This document shows positions 25,690 to 43,009 of a stretch of 64,000 nucleotides of DNA, one piece after another. Position numbers and translations under genes: made by a program. The notes under the pieces are model-generated. The model ran no database searches. It was not told the DNA's origin and worked only from the letters and a program-made list of their open reading frames with translations. The stretch is from Hypomesus transpacificus (taxonomy: Eukaryota > Chordata > Actinopteri > Osmeriformes > Osmeridae). The DNA lies in assembly GCF_021917145.1 (NCBI RefSeq), contig NC_061072.1, forward strand, positions 9,813,805-9,877,804, read 5' to 3'. Positions within the stretch are counted from its first letter, which is position 1; each line of letters begins with the position of its first letter.

Positions 25690-25790
25690 AGTAACGCTAC
25701 AAATCCCATGCCTCGCGTTGGTGCTGTGACGTCATCTTTGCGCCAATGTCATTTTCCGCTTAGGGTTTCTGGGAGTTGTATTTTAACCGG
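25690..25790. promoter_or_regulatory. putative bidirectional promoter of twnk and EF-hand gene
   Basis: Between the divergent genes lie a ZNF143/SBF-like site gctacaaatcccatgc (25696-25711), a perfect CRE TGACGTCA (25727-25734), a CCAAT box (25743-25747), and a second ZNF143-like site in opposite orientation (25767-25780, reverse complement TACAACTCCCAGAA). These motifs are typical of TATA-less housekeeping and bidirectional promoters. The motif matches are seen directly; shared use by both genes is inferred. The twnk start codon is about 400 bp to the left and the EF-hand coding start about 430 bp to the right. Confidence 0.6.
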
Positions 25791-26213
25791 CGATTTGAAA
25801 CGGCGAAGAGCGACAACAAGAAGAGAACAGAGAAGTTGTCGGAGGAAAGTATTCACAAATATAATAAAATTGTATTTTCTAATCAAGAGTTACATTTTTT
25901 ATTGGCGTGAAACATGGTTGCTGAAGAGTCTTTCAAGTTAGAACAAAGTGCTCTACCATACATTAAGAAAACTGTCTATCATTTAATCCAGTAGAAAAAG
26001 AAACCAAGCAAGATTTTGTTTAAATAAAACATGAAAAGTTAATCTGACTACCGATGATCATATGCGTGATGATGTCATAGTTGCATTGCTGAGTGACGCT
26101 GATGTCCAAAGTGAGAATTGTATGTTTTCTGTCGCAAGTGTAAATTCGCCATCTATGCGAATGCTTGGGAGAAGTTGCATCAGACAGATTATCAAAAAAC
26201 TCCTTCAGACACG

Positions 26214-28939
26214 ATGATGGTTAGTAGCATAACCTCCAAAAATAAGTTACAGGATCAATGTCGACTTTTGCTATAATTTCTATCCATAAAGATACATTAA
26301 ACTGGTGTTTGGGAGTATGGGACAACCATATACCTACAGGGGAATAACTACCAATTGTGTTGACTGTCATACATCATCATGCTGACTACATATGTTGTTA
26401 TTCCATGTAATCACATTAAATGTAGCCTAATTGTTTCTTTGAAGGGTGCCTATAACTCTAAAAGACAGGCTAGCAGACAAAAAACGGACCCCAAGACTCG
26501 GATGAAGCACCGAGATTCTGGAAAACTGCATGAATTTGAGAACGCACAAGACTTCAGTGATGTTCTCCATTCGTTGTGAGTTACTGGGGCATGTGGGGGG
26601 ACGCAGAAATCACACACAAAACGGACTTCACATCAGTTTATGTTGTTATTTTAATGCTTTAATCTATATCAGTAAATAGGAGGATGCGTAAGTATGTATG
26701 TTTTCCTGTATTTACAATGAAATTGAGAGTAATGGAGTCAGTTTGAGTCCGTTTATGATTTAAGTCATTGACCCTTGACCACTGTTTGACCTAAGGTGTA
26801 TTGGCCAAATGAAGGACTTGGCCACAATGGCACCAGATGAAACTCTGTCTGATGCTCAGGTTGAAGGTGAGTCACACTATAGCATCCATGGCATTGTGAC
26901 ATCATCTACATTAAGTGGCCAATAGTATGTGGACACTGCTTTGTGAACGGACATCTATGTCTTCTGTTTCAAAGCATTCCGAGCAGCGTTTGACCTGTTT
27001 GCCACCAGCTCTAGGGGCATCATCAATGCAGAGGGGCTCTCCTCCTTACTGGAAACAGTGGATATGAAACTTAGCCCCTCAGAAACAGAGACTTGTCTAC
27101 ACAGAGCTGATTATGATGGTATGTGGACTGAGAAATATAACATATCACATTAAAATGATGTAAGACGGTGTAGCTATGATGTAACGTTATGATACAAGTA
27201 CTAATTGGTGTGCTTTTGTTTTAGGGGATGGTAAGGTGGGGTTTCAGGACTTCCTGTCTCTAATGACAGACAGTCAGAAATTTGCCACATGTATGAAAGG
27301 TATGTTACTTTCTTTAGGACTGAGATTATTTGACTGCACTGCATGTACTTTGTTGCTCCTGTGACTGATAATATTGTCTCATTCTCTCTCTTCCTTTTCT
27401 CAAAAGTGGAGCCTCCACCAGACCTTTCTCAGGTAGTGGTGGTGATTGACACTGTATTCTACAATGCCCTGGATAAGATGCTGAATGCCGGCTTAATTCC
27501 CAGTATTGCCACTGGGGAGATAATTAGGTAATGTTATGATGACATTATATACGGCATGAACAGAATGTGTTGAGCTTAACAGTTGGGTAGTGAGTGACTG
27601 ATAGTCTTGTCCAATTTCATAAACTATCCTATTCTTTGATTGGAATTGTTCTTTAAAGACTTCTGGTTACATCCTAAGTGACCAAAATGGCTTTTGAAAT
27701 CAGTCAAATCAAAATGATTTCATTTTCTCATGCAGGTACTACCACAAGAAATCGCTACATCACATTTGGTGTGCGGCGCCACAGGTGTTTGAAGACCGGG
27801 GCCATGTGCTCACGTACTATGCCAAGGGAGCTCATCTTATAGGTTTACAGCCTAAACAGCTGATGAAGCATATCTTACCTTATGGTATGAGAAACATAAA
27901 TATATTCTGTGTTTGTATTTTGTGTGTGTATACATGTGTTTTACATTTGCACGAGTGTGGGTCATGTCATAAGTGTAGTAGTCTGGTAAATCAAGCTGAA
28001 CTTAATAGTAGTTTGCTGTTGAATTAAACTTTGACCTTTGATGCCCTAGCCCCATCAACAAGCCCATACTCCAAGCGGCCCAGTCTGAATGTGTCACTGT
28101 CAAACACCGTTGTGGGCAAGAAGGTAATCAAGAAACCCCCTCCAGCTGCAACAGATAGTCTTTCAGCCAAAACCAGGAATGATGTGGAGATAGAAGAGCA
28201 TATAAGACAGGTACACCCACATTTCTAATGATTAACCACAATGGATAAAAAACATACACTTCAAATGCACACAGTTTGTGTCATACTGATTGCTTTGTTT
28301 GGGAACAGGCTATAGATATGATTGGTTTTGTAGAATATCTCACTCTCTGTCTCTCCATCCTCCATCCTCTCCTCATCATTCCTCCTCAGTTGTCTTTTCA
28401 GCATCCTGGGACAGAGACAAAAGACCTGATCACTCCAGTTAAGGTCAAGATAGAATTGCAAATGAAAAACCGGAAGTGTCTCACCTATAATGAAATCAAT
28501 GAGATAAAATACAAGGTAGTGTTATGTCTTGATTTAAGGTTATTTAAGTTACTATTTCTATAAAAAAATATCTGTATATAACATAAAATAACTGCTATGC
28601 CTTTTTACTGTCTGTCCCATTTGTCCTCTAATTGTCCATTTATTCATTTTTCCTGTCTTTATTTCTATTTGTTTGTCTTACTCCCCCCTCCACCTCCCAC
28701 AAACCCAGTGCAAAAATGGTCTGAACAGCTTCCTGGACACACTGACCCATTACAAACAACGTGATGCTTGGAAGTCCTGGGGCTCCCTTCAGGTCTACCA
28801 TCGAGCGCTGGGCTTCAAGGCCTTCCCTGACACCTTCTCCACCTACACCTGGAGCTGGAGTGGCTGCAGAAACATGCTCCAGCCCCAAGACCTGCAGGAG
28901 AGGTGGAACATGCCCCTTCCTCTGACCACACTGAATTGA
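26214..28939 (+). CDS. EF-hand protein, EFCAB3/SPATA21-like
   Basis: Ten exons: 26214-26219 (start only), 26445-26575, 26796-26866, 26975-27118, 27225-27299, 27407-27527, 27736-27884, 28050-28210, 28390-28515 and 28709-28939. They total 1215 nt (404 codons plus stop). A degenerate EF-hand lies near residues 73-100 and a canonical loop DYDGDGKVGFQD near 115-126. The C-terminus has DTFSTYTWSW followed by LQPQDL, a block I recall from the EFCAB3 family (human 17q); SPATA21 is the alternative. The role is unknown; mammalian relatives are mostly testis-expressed and presumably bind calcium. The start is uncertain: the model begins at two Met codons directly before a gttagt donor, but the same frame stays open 33 codons further upstream with no Met, so an earlier exon is possible. 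Confidence 0.82.
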
Positions 28940-28979
28940 ATTCATGTTTTCCATTAACATAATTCAGTATTTCAATGTC

Positions 28980-28985
28980 AATAAA
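28980..28985 (+). terminator. polyadenylation signal of EF-hand gene
   Basis: AATAAA 41 nt after the stop codon, implying a very short 3' UTR. Confidence 0.6.
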
Positions 28986-31127
28986 TCATAATGTCAATGA
29001 ATGTCAGCATCTTGGTAATCTATTTCCAGTTGTGTGGTTGCCAAATGTGCTTTTCATTGCCGGTGTGAATCAAACGGTCCATTAGATTCATAGAATCCAT
29101 GTGAAACATGTAGTGCAAAAGTATTTGTGCCTATGGATTTGCCCTTTCATTAAACATATCTCTCTTATAATTTGGTTACCAAATTAATGCTGTCAGGAAA
29201 GAAGGACAAGATAAAAGCCTTCTGTAGTCATTTTGTTTGACCTTCACCTTATCTGGATAATGAGTGAAACGTTTAGACATTAGGGGGCACTATTTCCCCA
29301 TTAAATCATGTTTCACAACATGATGGCTGGAATGTTAGGAGAATCTTGACCGGTGAACCGAGGACCTTATAAGTAGTGAAGGGGTTTGTGGGAACAGGAT
29401 GCAAAACAATTACATAGTTGAAATACCAAGTCGTACAACGAAAACATTGCCCGTCTCTCTCTTTGCTTTCCTGTTTTGAATTCCAATAAATTAGCAAAAA
29501 GTTCTTTCTGATAAAGAAAATGAGTGTGCTGAAGTGGAATGGAATGTGTAAATGAACGATTGTTGTGTTTCCATGATATACTATGTAATATTAAAGTCTG
29601 AGTAGAACCGTGGACAAAACCAATTTCCATTGACGTGGTCTTTCCAGCACTATGATGGATAAATGTAGCATGTCAGACACATAAAACAATGCATATGATG
29701 ATGATCAGATTATGTATTCACAATTAACGATATCGAATAGATTAAAATCTATGGTTAAAGACACTTTGTATCTCACTTTGTAAGTACACTGTCTTCACAA
29801 TAAAGACTTAACACAAAGTGCATGACTGTCATGCTGTGCTATCTAAACTGCATCACAGGCTCCTGAGCTTTACCAGGGCCACCGTATGGAACTACTTAAG
29901 AGTGTCACATGCCTGTTTCCCCCTTCATACCTAATGAGAATGTTTGTTGACTAAAGTGATAAATATTGTCATTCATTATGGTGTTCCCAGGATTGACTTA
30001 ATACTTCAGAGAAAAAAACAACTGAAAAGCTATTCACATAGTTTTATTGTTGAACACATAATTGTGCATTAATGGAAATCTATGGTTATTTATTTCTGTT
30101 TTCACAGCTCTTGTGAAATTGTTGAGTCTGACCTTTGAGTACAGCTACCACCACCATGTTAAGTGATTTGCCAACGTATTTTAACTGGGTTTTAAAGGGG
30201 AAAAGGATTGGGGAAGCACCAACTTCAGTGACACTACAAAATGAATGTTCATGTGGAAGAGCCGTCTGTTACTGTAATATCATAAGCGGAAGGGGTGCGA
30301 CAACAAAATGACACACCTTAGAGAAGCTGTCAAGGAAAAACTTGTTAGAAGAAAATGTTATTTCTGTCTGGGCTTGTACCCAATGATCTAACACTTGAAT
30401 GTCATATGTCATACTGACATATGGCCACATTCATATTTATCACACACAACCACATACATTATAACCAAGGAATGACTGTCTCGTTCATATACTGTATATA
30501 CATATTTTTTTAATCACCACTTAGTTTTTTCTTTTTTTTCTTAATTATTTACTTTTTTTAAAGCTGCCCTACTTGTTCTCCAAGATTCCATGTCACTGAA
30601 CGTTTGCTCAACTGCAACCACAAAGCATTAGGGAAGTCTTTTTTGGTGTTTTTCTCTGTAGTCTTGTCAAAGTATTCTCATTAAATGAAAGACACGAGTG
30701 TGCGGTATCTCAAATTCTTTTGAACAACTTCTTCAGGTGAGCACATTTCTACATTTTTTCTCCACCCTTTTTCCCATTTCACTTTCTTTTTTGTGTCTCG
30801 CACTCTCCCGCACTCTCTCTCTTTCTTGCTCTCTCTGTAGTGAGAGAGGGGAAGGCTCGCCTCCTAATTGGGTCTGATAAAGTTAGCAGTTTCCTGTGGT
30901 GGGCATGAGTATCAGTAGTGGTCTCAGTAGTGTGCTGCAGCCGTCCATGGATCAGTAAACTCAAGAAACTGATGAAAAAAAAAATTGTTTGAGTAATTTT
31001 ACTCACAGATATAAACAGGTGAATGTGTACAACAATTGTATGCATCTTAGGAAGACTATTTAAGATGTAATTTATGAAGTTGTTGGTGTTGCTTTAGCCA
31101 GGGTTTGTCCATTTCTCCTCCCTGAGG
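28986..31127. other. intergenic stretch, nothing assigned
   Basis: The sequence is AT-rich, and no exon was recognised between the EF-hand gene and the kinase gene. The right end probably holds the kinase promoter and 5' UTR. A possible splice acceptor (tttagccag) lies about 30 nt before the chosen start codon. Confidence 0.45.
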
Positions 31128-36763
<5,636 letters not shown>

Positions 36764-37173
36764 ACAACAAATGCTGTGAAAAGAGGAAGATTGGGTATGG
36801 TCTCAACTGTTGATCCACGCTAAATGTTTCTAAAGGTGAAAATAGCCTTTCTGAGTTTTAAAACATTATCAGAATGTACTTAGTGGAAACAAGCATGAAG
36901 GGAAGGTGATAAATATTGTGTATGTATATTTCAGAATACCATTAGATTTATTTCACATTTGTTCTCTGATCCACAACATGGAAAGAAAAAGCTGTTTGTC
37001 ATGCAGCATTTTAATTAAGTCAACATTTTTGTCAAAATGGTATGCATGGAAAAGAATAACGTGTTTTTGGGGAAACTAGACTCACTATCAACTGTGCATT
37101 CGTTGGGTTTGCTAGTAGGATGAGAAAAACCTTTGGAATCAAGGTTAAAGTATAGCTGATTCATCATGATCCA

Positions 37174-37179
37174 TTTATT
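37174..37179 (-). terminator. candidate polyadenylation signal of coasy
   Basis: Plus-strand tttatt (AATAAA on the minus strand) about 520 nt past the coasy stop. Another copy lies near 37230. The choice is by position only. Confidence 0.3.
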
Positions 37180-37434
37180 TAGCTTGAAAGTTGTGGGATA
37201 GCTTTTAACTAATTCATTTTGATGTCTGAAATATTATTTATTTACAGTGCATTTTGGTCTTCAGAAAATATAGTAAGGATTGTCTGATTTTCATAATCAG
37301 CCTAAACAATGATTTATATATAAAAGCAGATCCATTTTTAAGCAACAGGGCACAAACTCATTAACCACTTTCCATGTAAATCCACAGGCCATTTTCATTT
37401 TTAAAATCAGCTAACAAATGCAGCATTGTAAATT

Positions 37435-37440
37435 AATAAA
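37435..37440 (+). terminator. candidate polyadenylation signal of mylk5
   Basis: AATAAA about 670 nt after the mylk5 stop. If it is used, the mylk5 3' UTR would cross the position of the coasy signals on the other strand. Confidence 0.4.
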
Positions 37441-37697
37441 CAAACTACATTTAAAAAACTACTGTGAAAAGTCATTTAGGCACCGAGTCTTGTTTGGAGT
37501 TACATCCACCTGGTTTTGCGAGAACGGCACATCAGTCTTTTCAACTGTTCAACCATCGCCACTAAATGATGAGGATTATGATTCAGTCTGTCATTTGTGA
37601 CATCTCATCCCTTGGTCGGCAGGGACAGGTTTATGTCTTTCACTTGGGGCTGCATGACTCAGGTGTGTGTGTGTTCAGGGCCATTTTTGGCCACAAT

Positions 37698-40600
37698 TTA
37701 TGACGGTGACTTGGCCTCTTCTTGTCTCTGAAGGATTCTCTCCTGGAGAAGATTCCAGGCCTTTTGTACCTTACGAATTAAGAAAAAAAAACTGGTGTTT
37801 ACGCTGTGTTTACAATGACTAGTTTGTACAACCACAAATCACATAGCATGGAGTAGCCAGAGTAACTGTGATTTATGCTTCAGTTGCAGTTCAAGGTCGT
37901 GCCTCTGGCTGTGCCCTCACCTGTCTCTGGGTGACCTCTGGCTCCCACAGCGTGCACAGCACAACATTAGCCTGCTCCACCTGACGCGCATTGGACCACT
38001 GGCTCTGTAGTCTGCGCTCTGCATCTTCCTTCGGCAAGCCGTCCCGCTCTGTGATTCGCAGCACTGCCTGGTAGGGAAGTAGGAAAAATAGAGAGGGGTT
38101 TGGTAACTGACGAGGGAAAATCAGGGTATGGAGTAAAATATTTTAATTTAAGAACAATGCAACTCATTAGCTCGCATTTCTTCCAATAACAAATTGAAAC
38201 AATTGTGCCTCTGTGTCAGAGGGTGTAACTACTGGACATAGTTTAACATCAACAGGGGAGTCAGGTGGCTGAGCGGTGAGGGAGTCGGGCTAGTAATCTA
38301 AAGGTCGCCAGTTCGATTCCCGGCCACACCATGACGTTGTGTCCTTGGGCAAGGCACTTCACCCTACTTGCCTCGGGGGGAAGGTCCCTGTACTTACTGT
38401 AAGTCGCTCTGGATAAGAGCGTCTGCTAAATGACTAAATGTAAATCAACAGCAACATTCACAAGACAGGGCTGGTGGCAAGACCATTTTTGGACTGGTGA
38501 GCAGAAAAGAAACATTGTCTTATTTGGATAAAAAAACAAGAATGTTAGCATTTCCTGAACCCTTCCATTAAAATGTCTTTTAAATTTGGACAGACTGGGC
38601 CAGGGATGTAACATAGGTTATTACCTCCTCTACAGGGATTACAGTGACCCAGACCTCGTGGACAATGTCTGTCCAACCAGCCTCCAGCAGAACCGCCGCA
38701 TCTACCACACTCACCCGTTTACCTGGGTAGGACAAAATCATGGGTCACATGGAGATACACTTATAATTAGTACATGAATAAATTATATTATATATTTAGA
38801 CACATTCACGGCCAGTGTTGCTGTGTGAATGTCAGGCAGTCAACTCCAACATAGCAGCTAACATATCCTCCGTACTGCACATGTAGGCCTATACACAGAA
38901 ACATCGATCCACAGCTTCCAATGACATACCTTGATCTCCAGCTTCTTGGATTCTGTCCTTGACCAGAAGTGCTATCTCAGGCCACACAATGTCCGTAAGT
39001 GCTTTCAGCCTGTCCTACAAATACAGTGATATCCTTAACATCAGAAACATATCTCCTAAATATGTGCAAATACAAATGGAAATACCGTTTATGACCTGCA
39101 TTACCTTGTTTCCAAATACTTTTCTTCCTAGCATTCGTCTATTGATAGTTTTATCCTCATTTAGAACATCTGAAATGAGAAGTGAAGCTTTATTTAAACA
39201 GGCTATTTCTGTATGAACATCTTATGCATTACTTTCAGTTGGTTTATATCAACTTGAGGAAAATTCCCCCCCAACAATGTAAACAGATTCATAGTTACCC
39301 ACGTCCACAGACTTTTTCAAATTCAAATAGTGAAATTCAGATCCCAAAAATGAAATAAAAAATGCTTGTTGAAGTCCCCATCTACACTTACATCTAACCG
39401 ATACTAGGACATCGGTTTGGGCTGAGTCCAAAATGTTTACAATGTCTGGCTTCAACCCTGCCTACCGCCCCAAATATAATCACCTTCTGTGGGGAAACAC
39501 TGTAATCACACTAAGTGTGAACTGACCCAGGAGACCTTCAAACAGTGCACCAAACAAAGAGACATTCCCTCACCAGTGCCGAACTCTTCCACCACCCTGT
39601 GGTAGGCTCTCGCCCCTGGACGGTACGTTTCATGGCCAAGCTGGTCGCTGTCGATGCATGCTGCTCCCAGGGCCTCCATACGCCTGGCGATGGAGCTCTT
39701 TCCACTGCCGCTCATCCCCGTCAGGCCAATCACATAGGGTACAGCTGGGAGATGGGGCATGTCCTGAGTCAAGAGGGACCAGGGATACGGAAAAGGGGTG
39801 TATGAGATGGCCTCATTAGAAAGATTCAGACTGCTTCCTAATAGCTGCATCCATCAAAATATGCTAAATTGGGATGGTACCAAAGGTTGGTATGAAAGAT
39901 GGAAATGGGCATACCTTTGGGGCTCTGAGGAGGGTGCCTAAGAGGCGTGAGCGAAGGCTGGATGAGCTGATCTTTTCCTCCTCGGTCTCGGTGTGGTGAG
40001 CATCCTTCAGCAGCTGGATCTCGTGTAATACAAGCCCAGGAAGCCCCTGGAGTTTGGCAAACAAATGTAAAAACAAATTGTGTTGGTTTGCTCCAAACTA
40101 CACATGGTTAAAAACAGAAGCAGATCTAAACTAAAACTGAAATATTACACACACACACCAACACACAAACGAGTCAACAGTTAGTGTAGGTGTGCAAGTC
40201 AACTTGTATTATAACTGTGTATTCTTGTAATATTACTGTGTATACTTGCATCTTTACAGTGAATACTTTGATTATTACAGTGCATGTTTGGATTATTGAT
40301 TATATTCATATTTTTGATGTACATTTTATTAGTGTTGCTGTGATCTATGAATTTCCCTTCATGGATAAATAAAGTTTGAACACATTACAGCACACCACTG
40401 AGGAAGTTTCCCATGATAATTCACATCTTCCACAAACTTTTCTTGGCCACTAGTTCAAAGATCACTTAGCTTGTGCCACCTCAATGGGCCCAGACTGCTA
40501 TAGTCTCAAAGAAACAGTGCAATGCTAACGATGAACACCATCCCCAAACCTTTATGATTAACTTGAAGGCATCACAATGAGTCACACTGAAGTGAAAAGA

Positions 40601-41806
40601 CACATCGGCCACCTTACATTTTCAAGGCGTTTCCTATTCACTGCCTCGCCTCCCTTCCTGGTCTCCTCGCTGACTATGATGCACTGCAGCTGAGTGTCGA
40701 CCACGGAGGGTCCAAAAGGGTCCGACAGGGGTACAATCTCATACTGCAGCGAAGGTTTGACATCCAACAGGAACTCTCTGAGCCGCTGGACCCTCAGGGC
40801 GTAGGGTTCGATCAGCTCCTTCAGAACCTTCTCTATGACCAGGAGGAGGAGGAGAGGATAATGTCAGGAAAAAGGCAACTCAATTTAGAGCTTAGCATTT
40901 AGTTTGAACTATATTTAGATAAACACATAATTGTTCTCTGGGTTATTAACAAGAAATTATGGAACCAAGTACCTTGTGTTGTGTAAATATGCTAAGACTT
41001 ACCCAGAAAGAGAAACATATAGATATACAAAGAACTGATAATGCCCAGCTACCCAAGTTTAACCAGTTCACTGTTTTAGCTACGACTATTTTAATCCACT
41101 TACTTTTCAGTAACTCCTGGTCACACACACCAATAAGGAATCGCCTGTTTGCCAAAAGGCACGAGATGTTTAGCAGAGTCTTGTGTGCACCGTGAAGGCG
41201 GTCAAATGTTCCCCCAACCACCACATCACTGTAGATCTCCATGGGCTCTAACTTCATCTCGCAGTCCTTTTGTCCCTCCTCTTCCAGCTGCCCCATCTCC
41301 TCCTCCTTCTGCAGTTTCTGCAGCTCAGGGTGAAGCAGCACCGAGGCCAACCCAGGGTTACAGACGTAACAGTGCCCGGCGTACTTCTGCAAACACTGGG
41401 ACACAAGCAAGGACTGACCAGGGTCTTGTAGAGGGAAATCTGTCAGTACCACCTCTGGGGACTGGGAGAGGAGCTGAGGAGTTGGAAAGGGGCCACTTGA
41501 ACCTCCGGTGCTTGAAGAACCAGCCTGGCTGCGGACATTGGTGAGCAGCACACGGATATCTAGGTGCCCACAGACATCTGCTGCATTGCTGTAGAGGCGG
41601 GTAATAAGGCTGGAAAGATCTACCACAGGGGGGATGAAGACAGGTCGAGGCTGGCCGCCACTGCTCAGGTTAAGGCCTGGGTGAAGGTGGACATAGAGGG
41701 TGCGCTCCACTACCTGTGCAGCAGAGCTAAGAACTGGAGCAATGCGCAGGGGGAGGGTGTGCAGAGGTGAGGTGAGCACCAGTATACCTGTGCTGAACAT
41801 GGACAT
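37698..41806 (-). CDS. coasy: bifunctional CoA synthase (PPAT + dephospho-CoA kinase)
   Basis: Catalyses the last two steps of coenzyme A synthesis: adenylylation of 4'-phosphopantetheine, then 3'-phosphorylation of dephospho-CoA. Nine coding exons: 41806-41104, 40832-40618, 40046-39915, 39763-39574, 39169-39105, 39014-38930, 38722-38625, 38067-37921 and 37769-37698. They total 1707 nt (568 codons plus stop; human 564). The nucleotidyltransferase motif [12 protein letters not shown] is near residue 200 at the end of exon 1. The kinase P-loop [12 protein letters not shown] opens exon 4 near residue 362. DIVWPEIA and the C-terminal [11 protein letters not shown] are typical. A splice acceptor just 5' of the Met (exon edge at 41840) implies a non-coding first exon upstream. 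The protein is linked to mitochondrial membranes in mammals. A SINE sits in intron 7. Confidence 0.97.
38256..38443 (+). mobile_element. tRNA-derived SINE in coasy intron 7
   Basis: A 188-bp element with an A-box-like tggctgagcggtg, a B-box-like cagttcgattccc, a central domain ccttgggcaaggcacttcac and a tail ctctggataagagcgtctgc. It is flanked by an exact 8-bp duplication atcaacag (38248-38255 and 38444-38451). It lies in sense opposite to coasy and is the same family as 20405-20600. Confidence 0.92.
40190..40378. repeat. degenerate tandem repeat ending in LINE-like tail
   Basis: Three to four loose copies of a 22-25-bp unit (tgtattcttgtaatattact-like) lie in coasy intron 2, followed by aatttcccttcatggataaa. 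The latter is a motif common at 3' ends of fish LINEs. It may be the remnant of a truncated LINE insertion. Confidence 0.4.
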
Positions 41807-41840
41807 GGTAGCAACTGGACAGGAACACTTGATTCAGTGT

Positions 41841-43009
41841 CTAAAAGGGGAGAAGAGTCAGCAGGAAATCAGTATTGTAAACAGTTCACAACCTAGTCAG
41901 TTAATGCTAGTTGACTAACCACCTGAGATTGACCTCTAAACAAACTAGCTAGCTACTACTAGTGCTGTCTGTTATATATTTCACCCTAGGCTCGCTAACA
42001 AACATTTAAAAACAATGTCAGGTGTCGGCATGGGGTAAAATACCGCTCGAACTGATAAAAGATGTATTTAACATCTCAAACAAGGGGCGAAGTAGCTAAA
42101 AACGTTAACCAGCACTGCTATGAAAGGGATTCAGAAGCCAGAAGTCCCTCCCGATGCCAACCATCTAGCTAGCTCGGTATATTACTGGTAGCTAGCTAGC
42201 TCCATACATATCAAGTATTTTGCTGTGGGATATCGTTTTTCTACGTTTACTATTGCTAGCTAACTTACGTCTGATCAAGGTAACTAGTGCTAGCTAGTTA
42301 GCTATGTACTACATGTATTCTTAGGTCAAAATTGCTATCTAGCTACGCTAGCTTCAATAGTTAGCTAACTTACTCGTATGCAAGCCAGGGATTTTGGAGC
42401 ATGTTGCAAATGTAAATACAAGCGCAATACATACTATATTATAATGATCTTATCAACATTCTTACGATTTCGTTCAAATCACGGTCATTTAGCCAACGCT
42501 ATCTGACCTGTCAAATAGATAGCTTTGGTAGTAGGCAGGAAAAAGCTGCACGAACATGGTAAACAGACTGCTCATTGGCTGGAAAACATTGAGGCTATCT
42601 GGGAAATGTAGTCTAATCAATTTTAGTTGATCACCTTTTGAACATGTGTTGTGTGAGATCAATTTCAATTCATTTCTTTTTTTACTCAATCCTGTAATTT
42701 TAGCATACATCTGTACCACACTTTGGTCCAGTCAAAATGCACCTAACTGGTTTGCCAACTGCCATTAAAAACCAGATAAGACGTTTTAAACTTTATTTAA
42801 TCCTGTTCTTGAGTAGTCAATGTAAATTAAATGGAAACACCCAGCATAAAGTAAAACAAATTACAGTAGGCCTAAGAAAGGAAACATTCCAACATAATTT
42901 ACCACCAGTCACTGGAACATCTAATTTAAAGATACAATAAAAATGTAACTGGTGTAACACTTGAGCTCCACAAATAGACCTGTTTAAGGATTGAAAGGTG
43001 AGAAAGGTC
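41841..43009. other. coasy upstream region and zinc-finger 3' UTR
   Basis: No coding exon. Between 42130 and 42370 the sequence is rich in gctagc and ctagct blocks, a simple-sequence bias only. A possible donor at 42509-42510 (GACAG then GTCAGA on the minus strand) could end a non-coding first exon of coasy. Confidence 0.4.
42510..42615 (-). promoter_or_regulatory. putative coasy promoter
   Basis: An inverted CCAAT box (attgg, 42574-42578) and a ZNF143/SBF-like element (tctgggaaatgtagtc, 42598-42613, reverse complement GACTACATTTCCCAGA) lie 5' of a possible non-coding exon of coasy. No TATA box. Function is inferred from motifs. Confidence 0.45.

Noticed and set aside
25708..25941. Plus-strand 77-codon open frame directly beside the putative promoter
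   Set aside because: It overlaps the CRE, CCAAT and ZNF143-like motifs and does not splice in frame into the EF-hand gene. More likely 5' UTR or promoter.
38256..38330. Possible functional tRNA gene
   Set aside because: The A-box and B-box-like motifs belong to a SINE with target-site duplication. The cloverleaf arms do not close and the sequence continues into a SINE central domain.
42130..42370. Dense gctagc/ctagct palindromes suggesting a regulatory array
   Set aside because: Irregular spacing and no constant unit. It looks like simple-sequence bias.
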